DNA from: Sphingobacteriales bacterium
Lineage (GTDB): Bacteria; Bacteroidota; Bacteroidia; Chitinophagales; UBA2359
Reading direction: 5' to 3'
Length of the DNA: 64,000 nt
Assembly: GCA_016706405.1 (NCBI GenBank)
Contig: JADJJT010000002.1
Location: 1,302,001 to 1,366,000 of the forward strand
The position numbers and the translations under genes are program-made. Below, in pieces: positions 8,037 through 16,245 of this stretch (position 1 is its first letter; every line of letters begins with the position of its first letter). The notes under the pieces were generated by a model. That model had not been told where the DNA came from. It ran no database searches and saw only the letters and a program-made list of their open reading frames with translations.

Positions 8037-9530
8037 ATGAAAAAAATTGATTCGTTTATACTGCGGGCATTTGTTGGGCCATTTATTGCCACCTTTTTTA
8101 TAGCTTTATTGGTGCTTATTTTGCAGTTTCTATGGAAATATATTGACGATTTAGTTGGTAAAGGCTTAGAGTTAGGTATTGTGGCCGAGTTAATGTTTTA
8201 TATGTCGGCAACTATGGTGCCCTTGGCAATGCCCATTGCCGTACTGTTGGCTGCCATTATGACCTTGGGCAATATTGGCGAAAATTATGAGTTGGTGGCC
8301 ATTAAATCTTCGGGCATTTCGTTGATACGTTTTATTATGCCCTTAATTATTGTGGCTGTTTTAGTGAGTGGATTGTCGTTTTTATTTGCCAACAATATTG
8401 GCCCAGTTGCCAACTTAAAGGCCATGACCATGTTATACTCGGTTACGCGCCAACGCCCTGCACTGAATATTAAACCGGGCGTATTTAACGATGGCATTCA
8501 AAATTATGTTATATATGTTGGCGAGTTGGCCAAAGGTGGCCGCGAAATGCGCAATATAATTATTTATGACCACAGCGAAAGGCAGGGCAATGTAAACTCG
8601 TTATACGCCGAGCGCGGCGAAATGCACCGCAACGAAGCCGACAGCTCGCTAGTGTTTTTGTTGTACAACGGTTACCAAGTCGAAGAACCAGCATCGGGGG
8701 GCAACCCCTCAGGGCCAGGCCGCAACCCTACAAATGCTTTTATTCGCAATAATTTTACCGAATACCGGATGTTGTTTGACCTGTCGAACTTTAGTTTTAA
8801 CCAAGCCGATGAAAACATGTTTAAAAATAGTATTAAACTAATGAACGTCAACCAACTGACGGCGCATAACGATTCTATCCGGAAAAAAATGACCGACCGC
8901 GTTTCGTATTTAGAGGCTAACCTAAAAACAAATTTTATTTTTTTTAAAGACAGCACTTTTTTTAAAACATATCAAGCGCAATTAAATCATCCGGAAATTA
9001 ACCCTTTGCTGCAAAACCAAACAAATTTTGCCCAAATTTTAACCGAATTTCCACCAAACATGGCTGTCGAAATTAAACAGGCAGCTACCCGTAACGCCCG
9101 AAATGTTAAAAACTTTGCCCGCCTTGAAAAAACTCAACAGGGCAATTACGAAAACCAAATTATTAAGGCAGGCGTTATTTTGCACCAAAAAATTACCTTG
9201 TCGCTGGCTTGTTTTGTGCTGTTTTTAATTGGCGCGCCCTTGGGTGCCATTATTCGCAGAGGGGGGTTAGGAATGCCCATGATTGTAGCAATTGCCTTTT
9301 TCCTTAGCTTCCATATTTTATCAACCATTGGCAAAAAAATGGCCGAATCTAAGCTTATCAGCCCATTTTTAGGCGGCTGGATGCCCTTGTTTATTTTGTT
9401 TCCTGTAGGTTTGTTTTTTATTTACAAAGCTATGAACGACTCGGCGTTGTTTAATATTGAAAACTATTTGCCACGCTTAAAATGGGGTGCTAAATTTTTT
9501 ACTAAAAAAAACAGTCCTACTAAAAAATAA
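8037..9530 (+). CDS. LptF/LptG family LPS export permease
   Basis: 497 residues. The N-terminus (IDSFILRAFVGPFIATFFIAL) and the following TATMVPLAMPIAVLLAA segment match the YjgP/YjgQ permease family. Three N-terminal membrane segments (to about residue 125), a long periplasmic domain (about 130-370) and three C-terminal segments fit the LptF/G fold. In the LptB2FG complex these proteins extract lipopolysaccharide from the inner membrane. Bacteroidota often carry two such permeases at separate loci, so which of F or G this is cannot be told. The ATG at 8037 is preferred over an in-frame upstream start at 8013, because it begins with the conserved segment. An AI-2E-type permease follows after 31 bases, suggesting an operon. 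Confidence 0.88.
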   Translation: MKKIDSFILRAFVGPFIATFFIALLVLILQFLWKYIDDLVGKGLELGIVAELMFYMSATMVPLAMPIAVLLAAIMTLGNIGENYELVAIKSSGISLIRFIMPLIIVAVLVSGLSFLFANNIGPVANLKAMTMLYSVTRQRPALNIKPGVFNDGIQNYVIYVGELAKGGREMRNIIIYDHSERQGNVNSLYAERGEMHRNEADSSLVFLLYNGYQVEEPASGGNPSGPGRNPTNAFIRNNFTEYRMLFDLSNFSFNQADENMFKNSIKLMNVNQLTAHNDSIRKKMTDRVSYLEANLKTNFIFFKDSTFFKTYQAQLNHPEINPLLQNQTNFAQILTEFPPNMAVEIKQAATRNARNVKNFARLEKTQQGNYENQIIKAGVILHQKITLSLACFVLFLIGAPLGAIIRRGGLGMPMIVAIAFFLSFHILSTIGKKMAESKLISPFLGGWMPLFILFPVGLFFIYKAMNDSALFNIENYLPRLKWGAKFFTKKNSPTKK

Positions 9531-9561
9531 GTAAGCAATATTAAATATAATCTTATTTGTT

Positions 9562-10671
9562 ATGAGTAATTTTTGGCGACTTGTTTTTATTTTGGGCTTG
9601 CTAAGCATATTGGCATATTTTGTATTTCATTTACAAACTATATTGTTGTATTTGCTTATTGCCGGAATTTTGGCTTTAATTGGTGCGCCTTTAACTACCC
9701 GCTTGCACCAAATTAGCTTTGGCGGCAAAATCAGGCTTCCGCGCTGGGTGGGGGCTATCTTAACTTTAATCTTGTTTTATTTAGTGGTGGTGGGTATTGT
9801 TGCATTGGTTGTTCCGGTAATTTATGGCGAAATTGATATGATAAGCAATTTGAATTTTCAAAGCATTACCAAGCAATTAGAGTTGTCGTTAAACAGTGCC
9901 GATTCTTGGATTAACCGTTTTAATTTACACGATTCGAGCTCGGCGGTAAGCGATGCCATTCGCGACGGGTTTACCAATTTGGTCAATATGGGCAATGTAT
10001 CGGGTATTTTTTCGTCTTTGGTCGGTTTGCTGGGCAATTTAGCGGCTGCCACGTTTTCAATAACGTTTATTACTTTCTTTTTTTTAATTGACCCACAAAT
10101 ACCATACAGAGTGGCCGTAGCCTTTGTTCCGGCAAAATGGGAGTTTAAATTTCAACATGTAACCACTACCTGCCAAACTTTATTGCGCCGTTATTTTATT
10201 GGCGTTCTAATACAAATAACATTAGTAGCTATAATTACCGTTTTAGGATTAAGTTTAGTAGGCGTTAAATATGCTTTATTAATTGGCTGTTTTGCCGGAT
10301 GTATTAATATAATTCCCTTTATTGGGCCGCTTATAGGCAGTATTTTTGGCATGTTGGTAGGCATAACTGCCTCGTTAGATGACCCTAATTTTTATGGCAC
10401 TTTATTGCCATTGGCTTTTAAAATTTTTACGGTTTTTTTGGTGGTACATATTATTGACAACGTTTTTTTTCAGCCCTATATCTTTTCGAACAGTATTAAA
10501 GCCCACCCCTTAGAAATATTTTTGGTCATACTTATTGCCGGTACAATGGCCGGCATTGTGGGCATGTTGTTGGCCATGCCTTGTTATACGGTCATTAGGG
10601 TGGTTGCCATTGAGCTCAACAAAGAGTTTGGCTTTATAAAATTAAACACTCATGTTCACAAAAATGATTAA
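9562..10671 (+). CDS. AI-2E family (PerM-like) transporter
   Basis: 369 residues with about eight hydrophobic segments: two at the N-terminus, one at about 65-90, a soluble stretch (95-150), then five more. Conserved family marks are NIIPFIGPLIGSIFGMLVG and HIIDNVFFQPYIFSNSIKAHPLEIF in shortened form (the P-x-I-x-x-x-x-x-x-x-H-P block). The family includes TqsA and sodium/proton antiporters; substrate is not deducible. It lies close downstream of the LptF/LptG gene on the same strand. Confidence 0.85.
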   Translation: MSNFWRLVFILGLLSILAYFVFHLQTILLYLLIAGILALIGAPLTTRLHQISFGGKIRLPRWVGAILTLILFYLVVVGIVALVVPVIYGEIDMISNLNFQSITKQLELSLNSADSWINRFNLHDSSSAVSDAIRDGFTNLVNMGNVSGIFSSLVGLLGNLAAATFSITFITFFFLIDPQIPYRVAVAFVPAKWEFKFQHVTTTCQTLLRRYFIGVLIQITLVAIITVLGLSLVGVKYALLIGCFAGCINIIPFIGPLIGSIFGMLVGITASLDDPNFYGTLLPLAFKIFTVFLVVHIIDNVFFQPYIFSNSIKAHPLEIFLVILIAGTMAGIVGMLLAMPCYTVIRVVAIELNKEFGFIKLNTHVHKND

Positions 10672-10740
10672 AAAAATAGGATTCCCCAAAATAGCTTCCA
10701 CACTTTTTTGAACCCACAACATAATAAATTCTACAGATAA

Positions 10741-10768
10741 GAACCCAAAGGGTTTAAATGTAGATAAA
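10741..10768. repeat. Intergenic inverted-repeat element, half copy
   Basis: GAACCCAAAGGGTTT followed by AAATGTAGATAAA matches the left half of the elements at 7038 and 44155 with a few changes. The right half is missing, so this is a decayed or partial copy. Confidence 0.6.
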
Positions 10769-10799
10769 CTCGGCAATTTAATTTTCCAAGCTCCAAAAA

Positions 10800-12965
10800 T
10801 TACTTGTCATTGCCATAAAGCAATAATTTTTGATGCCAAACCCAAGCCTTTTTTTCCGGATAAACCTTAGCAACGTACAAGCCCGGCAAAAGTGCCGGGG
10901 GTAAAACTAAATTTTGTTGTACAGGTTGGGCGGTATTAACATAAAAACTACTTATAAATACTTCTTGACCCCACAAATTATACAAGGCAAATTGTATTTT
11001 TTGTTGGTAATTGCCCTCGGCAGCAGTAATTTGGCCTACAATTTTTATTTCGTTTTGTTGCTGTTTGTTGATGGCCGATGGTATAATTTGCAGTTGAGCT
11101 ATATTGTTCTGGCTAAACCCTCCGGAGGTGCCACCCACGCACGAATCAACAACTGCCATTACAGGTATGCGAGGGCTTAGGCAAGCATAATTGGGCTCGT
11201 CAATTTGCCATTTGTAAAACGAGAAGTAGTTATTAGGTATAATATTTTCGCCCGAGCCGCACTCTTGGCAAAATCCGCCTGTAATGCGCACAAACCCATT
11301 TACTTGAAATGGAAATTTTACGGGGCTAAAATTCCGGAAAAACCGAGCTTTTTCGGCTGTGCCGAGCTGGTATTTTTTGCCCGGCAGCAAATAAAAATCT
11401 AAATCGTAGCGTTTTGTGCCATATTCAATAAACTGTTTTTTACTTTGTAGTACAAGGCCTGTGCTGTCGCGCAGTTCAATGGTGATTTCGCCCGGCTCAA
11501 GGTTAGTAATTTCAACAGATTTAAGCACAAAAGGGCTAAGTGCATCGAATACCAAATACCCGCGATAATTAGGCGGAATAATACCTCCGGGGCCAAAAAA
11601 CCTATCGTAAGGTGGGCAATAATGGCTTTGCCCTACTACATTTTGCAGGTGTGCGGCATAAAAAACAGTATCGTTGAAGGGTGGGGCAGGGGGGCTAAAA
11701 TTTAAACCATTTCCTAAAAGGGTTGTATCGGTTTGCGAGGCGTACCAATTAACGGACGAGTCGGCAGCTGATACAGTAAAAATGGGAATTTCGCCTATGC
11801 AAACTGTGTCGGGTTGGGCAATGGGGGTATCCGGATTAATAATTTCGATGGAAACGGTATCGCTGGTAAAATTGCCGCATTGGTTGGTTATGGTTACCCA
11901 ATAATTTCCGGTAGTAGTAGCGGCTATTGTTTGGGTAGTTTGGCCGGTGTTCCACAAAAAAGTATCGCCAGTGGTTGCCTTTAACCAAGTTGTATCGGTG
12001 TAGCAGGTGCGGTTTTTGCCGTTTACAGCTAAAATACTTGCTTGCTTGGGTGTTTGTTCGGTTAGGGTAAGGGGCAAAACCAATAAATTATTAGTCGTGT
12101 CCATTTCTAAAAAATAATCTAAGGGGTCAACTTGTACCACTAAATAATAATCGCCATCGCATAAATCATCGGGTATTGGAATTGACATGGTGGGCAAATA
12201 TTGGTTGTAAACATCTAAAAAGCCTGCCGATATGCCTTGGTCAAAACCGCAGGTATATTCGCCGCCGCCCAAGCCGTAATTAGGTATGTCGGCGGGGTTG
12301 TTAAGGGCGTTGCCTTGGGCATCAATGCAATAATCGTTGTATTTGGTGCTGGTACAACTGCCAAAATCCATTAAACAAAATCCTGTTTTTGTTGTTTCGG
12401 CCACCGATTGCCATTTTAAAGGGTTAGGCTCTTCGGGGTTTTTTATCCGGATAGAGTAATACGACCAATCATCAACGTGCATGTGTTTGTGCAAAGGGTG
12501 GTAGGTCATTGAGCCTGCCCACCTCAGCACAGTATCCATTGTTTCGCCCATTTTGATATATATAATTTGCCGTATTAGTTGCTTTGGGTAGGTGCCACCG
12601 GGGCAGGTATCGGCAATGCCATTGGCGTAGTAAAGCGTATCGGTGCCACAAATAAAATAGTTCGAGGCTTTTACGTGTACAGGCCCGTAGCCCACGTTGG
12701 GCGTTGCTACCGAAAGGTAATAATTTCCTTTAGTTTCGGTATTCCATTCGGGGTCAAGCAACATTTTTTTGGCAATACTAAGGTCGGGCAAAAGCCAGCA
12801 AGTATCGGCATTGGCGCTTTGAGGTGGGCACACACAACCGGCGGCATTTTCGGTGGTACAAGGTTGAGCTTGCGCGGCAAAAAATACACAGTTAATGGTT
12901 GTAAGCAGTAGGGCAAAAAAAACAAATAGCAGACCGATATAATGATTTTTTATAAGAAACGGCAT
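10800..12965 (-). CDS. Lysyl-oxidase-like secreted protein with T9SS C-terminus
   Basis: 721 residues. After a signal peptide (to about residue 34) comes a lysyl-oxidase-like domain (about 57-300): LLPDLSI, NVGYGPVHV, the copper-site pattern HPLHKHMH (His156-His163, compare H-x-x-H-x-H-x-H of animal lysyl oxidases), then FCLMDF, GISAGFLDVYNQYLP and DLCDGDYYLVVQVDP, all typical of the family. Residues about 308-375 form an Ig-like domain (FLWNTGQTTQTI, GNYWVTITN). A second beta-rich region and a T9SS-type C-terminus (GLYVAKVYPEKKAWVWHQKL) follow. Family enzymes oxidise lysine side chains or amines; whether this one is active is untested. It probably acts at the cell surface. Confidence 0.78.
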   Translation of the reverse strand: MPFLIKNHYIGLLFVFFALLLTTINCVFFAAQAQPCTTENAAGCVCPPQSANADTCWLLPDLSIAKKMLLDPEWNTETKGNYYLSVATPNVGYGPVHVKASNYFICGTDTLYYANGIADTCPGGTYPKQLIRQIIYIKMGETMDTVLRWAGSMTYHPLHKHMHVDDWSYYSIRIKNPEEPNPLKWQSVAETTKTGFCLMDFGSCTSTKYNDYCIDAQGNALNNPADIPNYGLGGGEYTCGFDQGISAGFLDVYNQYLPTMSIPIPDDLCDGDYYLVVQVDPLDYFLEMDTTNNLLVLPLTLTEQTPKQASILAVNGKNRTCYTDTTWLKATTGDTFLWNTGQTTQTIAATTTGNYWVTITNQCGNFTSDTVSIEIINPDTPIAQPDTVCIGEIPIFTVSAADSSVNWYASQTDTTLLGNGLNFSPPAPPFNDTVFYAAHLQNVVGQSHYCPPYDRFFGPGGIIPPNYRGYLVFDALSPFVLKSVEITNLEPGEITIELRDSTGLVLQSKKQFIEYGTKRYDLDFYLLPGKKYQLGTAEKARFFRNFSPVKFPFQVNGFVRITGGFCQECGSGENIIPNNYFSFYKWQIDEPNYACLSPRIPVMAVVDSCVGGTSGGFSQNNIAQLQIIPSAINKQQQNEIKIVGQITAAEGNYQQKIQFALYNLWGQEVFISSFYVNTAQPVQQNLVLPPALLPGLYVAKVYPEKKAWVWHQKLLLYGNDK

Positions 12966-13244
12966 AGGTTTAAAATTACAATATGAAAATATATTCTTAT
13001 TCCGGATGGTAATAATTTGCTGTATTTAGACGCAAATATCCGAAATATTGAGCCTTGTGGTACAATTTTTTTACGAGTTATATCTTCTTATCCGGAAAAC
13101 CAAAATTGTAAGGCGACATTTATTTTCTTAAAAAGTTTAATAGCCGGCCAAAATAAACAGAGCAGAGCGTCTTATTAAAGAAAACAACATTAAATCAACA
13201 TTGCTAAGTATAATTTTTTCACTCAAACAATACAAGACACATTT

Positions 13245-14423
13245 ATGAAAACTTATTTTTTTTACGCTATTTTGTTAGTAACACTTTGTTCAAAAGCAGT
13301 ATCGCAGCCTTTATTTAAAGTTGACCTAAACTTAGGCACAGATTGGGATGATTACGATGCTGTTGTTAATCAATCCATCCCGTTTTCCTTTGTTTTACCG
13401 GGCTTCGATACCTATTATTGGGATTTTGGCAATGGGCAAACCTCGACGCTACAAAACCCAACTATAAACTACACCGAACTTGACATATACACCTTAAGTT
13501 TAACGGTAACCAAGGCAGACAGTTTTAGAATTATTGACAAACTTACCTTATTAAAAACAAGTACATTGTGGAGTGATTGTATTACTGACGGTAGTCCCGA
13601 CTATTATTTGAACTTGTTTAACACAGCCAAGATACTTCAATTAAAAATACCCGACAAAGCAAATGATAATTGCCCAGTTGATTTTTATGTTAATGGCTAC
13701 CTGACCGCCGACAGCGTTATTGTAAAGGCTTTAGAGCGGGACGATGCTTTGTTTTGCCCCCAAGATGACAATTTAGGCCAAATTCTTATTCCGGCAAATA
13801 CAATATCGGGCGTTTTTGAAGATAACAATGGCGACAGCTTAAAAATTAGCCTCGCCACAAAAATGGTAACTACGGCAACCTTTAAAGTAGAAATCAAAGT
13901 TGGAAAACCAAAATTAACTGCTACGGTTATTGTTACGGATGCGAGTTGTTATAGCTGCACCGACGGCAGTGCTTCGGTAAATGTTTCGGGTGGAACTGAA
14001 CCCTATTCCTACAAATGGAGCAACGGTGATACCACTCAAACTATTAACTATTTAGCTGTAGGTAATTATGGTGTAACAATTACTGATGCCGACAGTAGTA
14101 TGTTATTTAAGATAGCAAAAGTTTCATATACTACAAGTATAAATGAGGCTACGTCCGAGGATGCTTCAGCGCAAACCTTAGAAGTTTTCCCAACCATTAG
14201 TACCGGGCAGTTTACGGTAACAATTCCGGAAAAATTCATTAACAGCCAACAAAATACCTTCTTACAAGTGTATAATTTACAAGGCGTTAAGGTTTTTTCA
14301 AGCCCTGTTTCTCATTCAATTGAACCTATAAACCTTTATCATTTGCCAAACAGTGTGTACATAGTACAAGTCTATAGCCAAGGCAAAACTTATGATACGG
14401 CAAAGATAACAGTGGCAAAATAA
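13245..14423 (+). CDS. PKD/SprB-repeat protein with T9SS type A sorting domain
   Basis: 392 residues. Signal peptide MKTYFFYAILLVTLCSKAVS, then a PKD-like domain (about 30-105) with the family mark TYYWDFGNGQTS, a middle region of unknown fold (about 110-225), a SprB-like repeat (about 228-285; SCTDGSASVNVSGGTEPYSY then YKWSNGDTTQTI) and a C-terminal sorting domain (LEVFPTISTGQFTVTIP to the end). The set is typical of surface or secreted adhesin-like proteins of gliding Bacteroidota. Ligand unknown. It is followed by a terminator and is monocistronic. Confidence 0.8.
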   Translation: MKTYFFYAILLVTLCSKAVSQPLFKVDLNLGTDWDDYDAVVNQSIPFSFVLPGFDTYYWDFGNGQTSTLQNPTINYTELDIYTLSLTVTKADSFRIIDKLTLLKTSTLWSDCITDGSPDYYLNLFNTAKILQLKIPDKANDNCPVDFYVNGYLTADSVIVKALERDDALFCPQDDNLGQILIPANTISGVFEDNNGDSLKISLATKMVTTATFKVEIKVGKPKLTATVIVTDASCYSCTDGSASVNVSGGTEPYSYKWSNGDTTQTINYLAVGNYGVTITDADSSMLFKIAKVSYTTSINEATSEDASAQTLEVFPTISTGQFTVTIPEKFINSQQNTFLQVYNLQGVKVFSSPVSHSIEPINLYHLPNSVYIVQVYSQGKTYDTAKITVAK

Positions 14424-14479
14424 GACCCCACAAATTGCAATGGCAAAGCGCTAAACACAAAAGGTTGAGACCTTGCTTG

Positions 14480-14534
14480 CAGCACCTGATTTAAGGCAAT
14501 ACTCGGCTAAAATTGGGTGCTGTTTTGTTTTTTT
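14480..14534 (+). terminator. Rho-independent terminator after PKD/SprB gene
   Basis: Thirteen-base arms at 14480-14492 and 14510-14522 pair with two G-U wobbles, followed by a T-rich tract (14523-14534). Confidence 0.75.
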
Positions 14535-14633
14535 ATGTCCGGATAAAAGTATAAAATCTCATGACTTGTTCGGGCAATAAAGTTGCAGGTTTTATTACCA
14601 ACCTCACCCAAGCAAATTTTTCCGGATAAATCC

Positions 14634-14664
14634 TTTGTGTCCGGAAAAATAAATGGTAATTTTG
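14634..14664 (+). promoter_or_regulatory. Bacteroidetal promoter of ornithine aminotransferase gene
   Basis: TTTG at 14634-14637 and TAATTTTG at 14657-14664 are 19 bases apart, a full match to the Bacteroidota consensus. The transcript would start near 14669, about 40 bases before the ATG at 14709. A TCCGGA palindrome sits inside the spacer. Confidence 0.7.
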
Positions 14665-14708
14665 CCATCCGTATTTTTTATATCATTTTTTAGCTTTAAT
14701 ACATCAAC

Positions 14709-15953
14709 ATGATTGCCACCCTTTCAACCCCACAAGCCCGCGCCAATTATTACATCGAATTAGAAGACCGCTACGGCGCACATAATTACCACCCTTTGCC
14801 CGTAGTGTTAGAGCGGGGCGAAGGTGTATTTGTTTGGGACGTTGAAGGCAAAAAGTATTACGATTTTTTATCGGCCTACTCGGCAGTAAACCAAGGGCAT
14901 TGCCACCCCTATATTGTTCAAACCCTTATTAACCAGGCTACCAAACTAACCCTAACTTCGCGCGCATTTTACAACAATACCTTAGGCGAATACGAGCGAT
15001 TTATTACCCAATTATTAGGTTACGACAAAGTATTGCCCATGAATACCGGCGCCGAGGGGGTTGAAACGGCCATCAAATTAGCCCGGAAATGGGGTTACAA
15101 ACATAAAAATATTGCTGCAAACCAAGCTAAAATTGTGGTAGCCACCGAAAATTTTCATGGCCGAACCATGACTGCCGTGTCTGCCTCAACCGACCCGCAA
15201 AGCTACGAAGGGTTTGGCCCCTACCTGCCCGGTATTGTTAAAGTGCCTTTTAATAATATACCCGCCTTAGCTAATGCACTTGCCGACCCCACTGTTTGCG
15301 CCTTTTTAGTTGAACCCATACAAGGCGAGGCGGGCGTAATTGTACCCGCCCCCGACTATTTAACCCAAGTAAGGCTGCTTTGCAACCAACACAATGTGCT
15401 TTTTATTGCCGACGAAGTGCAAACAGGCTTAGCCCGTACCGGGAAAATGTTAGCCACCGACCACGAACCCAACGCACGCCCCGATATGGTAATTTTAGGC
15501 AAGGCCCTTTCGGGCGGCGTTATGCCTATATCGGCAGTATTGGCAAACGACGAAGTGATGCTTTGCATTAAACCCGGCGAACATGGCTCTACATTTGGCG
15601 GCAACCCTCTTGCTTGCAAAGTGGCCATCGCCTCGCTTGAGGTGTTAATACACGAAAAATTAGCACAAAACGCCCAAGAAATGGGCAAACTGCTGCGCGA
15701 GGGTATTGCCAATATTAACTCGCCCTTAGTTAAAGAAGTGCGCGGCAAAGGCTTGTTAAACGCCATCGAAATTGATACCAACGAGCACAGCGATTTGGCT
15801 TGGAATATATGCCTTAAAATGCGCGACTTTGGACTTTTGGCTAAACCAACACATGGCAACAAAATACGTTTTGCCCCACCTTTGGTAATTACCGAAAATC
15901 AAATTTACGATTGTGTTGATATTATTGCCCGAAGCTTAAAGGCTTTAACTTAA
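14709..15953 (+). CDS. rocD: Ornithine aminotransferase
   Basis: 414 residues, the usual length. A class III PLP-dependent aminotransferase that converts ornithine and 2-oxoglutarate to glutamate semialdehyde and glutamate in the cytoplasm. Marks: DRYGAHNYHPLPVVLERGEG at the start, MNTGAEGVETAIKLARKWGY (PLP phosphate site), FHGRT, FLVEPIQGEAGV, ADEVQTGLARTGK and the Schiff-base lysine in ILGKALSGG (Lys265). The YHPLP and SAYSAVNQGHCHP blocks separate ornithine aminotransferases from acetylornithine aminotransferases. It has its own promoter and no obvious operon partner. Confidence 0.95.
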   Translation: MIATLSTPQARANYYIELEDRYGAHNYHPLPVVLERGEGVFVWDVEGKKYYDFLSAYSAVNQGHCHPYIVQTLINQATKLTLTSRAFYNNTLGEYERFITQLLGYDKVLPMNTGAEGVETAIKLARKWGYKHKNIAANQAKIVVATENFHGRTMTAVSASTDPQSYEGFGPYLPGIVKVPFNNIPALANALADPTVCAFLVEPIQGEAGVIVPAPDYLTQVRLLCNQHNVLFIADEVQTGLARTGKMLATDHEPNARPDMVILGKALSGGVMPISAVLANDEVMLCIKPGEHGSTFGGNPLACKVAIASLEVLIHEKLAQNAQEMGKLLREGIANINSPLVKEVRGKGLLNAIEIDTNEHSDLAWNICLKMRDFGLLAKPTHGNKIRFAPPLVITENQIYDCVDIIARSLKALT

Positions 15954-16134
15954 ATAAAATTCAATCCTTTTTTTTGATTGTAACTGCTTTCATTCGTTTT
16001 ATTGTCCGGATGGATACTCAAAGCGGGCAGCAATAATATAGTGCGAAGTTGGCATAAATAGTAAATAAATAAATGAATTATAACTAATTTTGCCCATTGG
16101 GCTTAATTAGCGGACTATTTTTTTGCTCTGGTAG

Positions 16135-16162
16135 TTGAAGTTTACTTGATCCGGTAACTTTG
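16135..16162 (+). promoter_or_regulatory. Bacteroidetal promoter of comEC gene
   Basis: TTG at 16135-16137 and TAACTTTG at 16155-16162 are 17 bases apart. The GTG start lies at 16246, so the leader would be about 80 bases. Confidence 0.55.
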
Positions 16163-16245
16163 TTAATCCGGATAAAAATTAAAAGCAGAACCTATTTTTA
16201 CTTAACAGCAAACATCCGCTTAATTGAAACGAACCTCTTGAAGTT

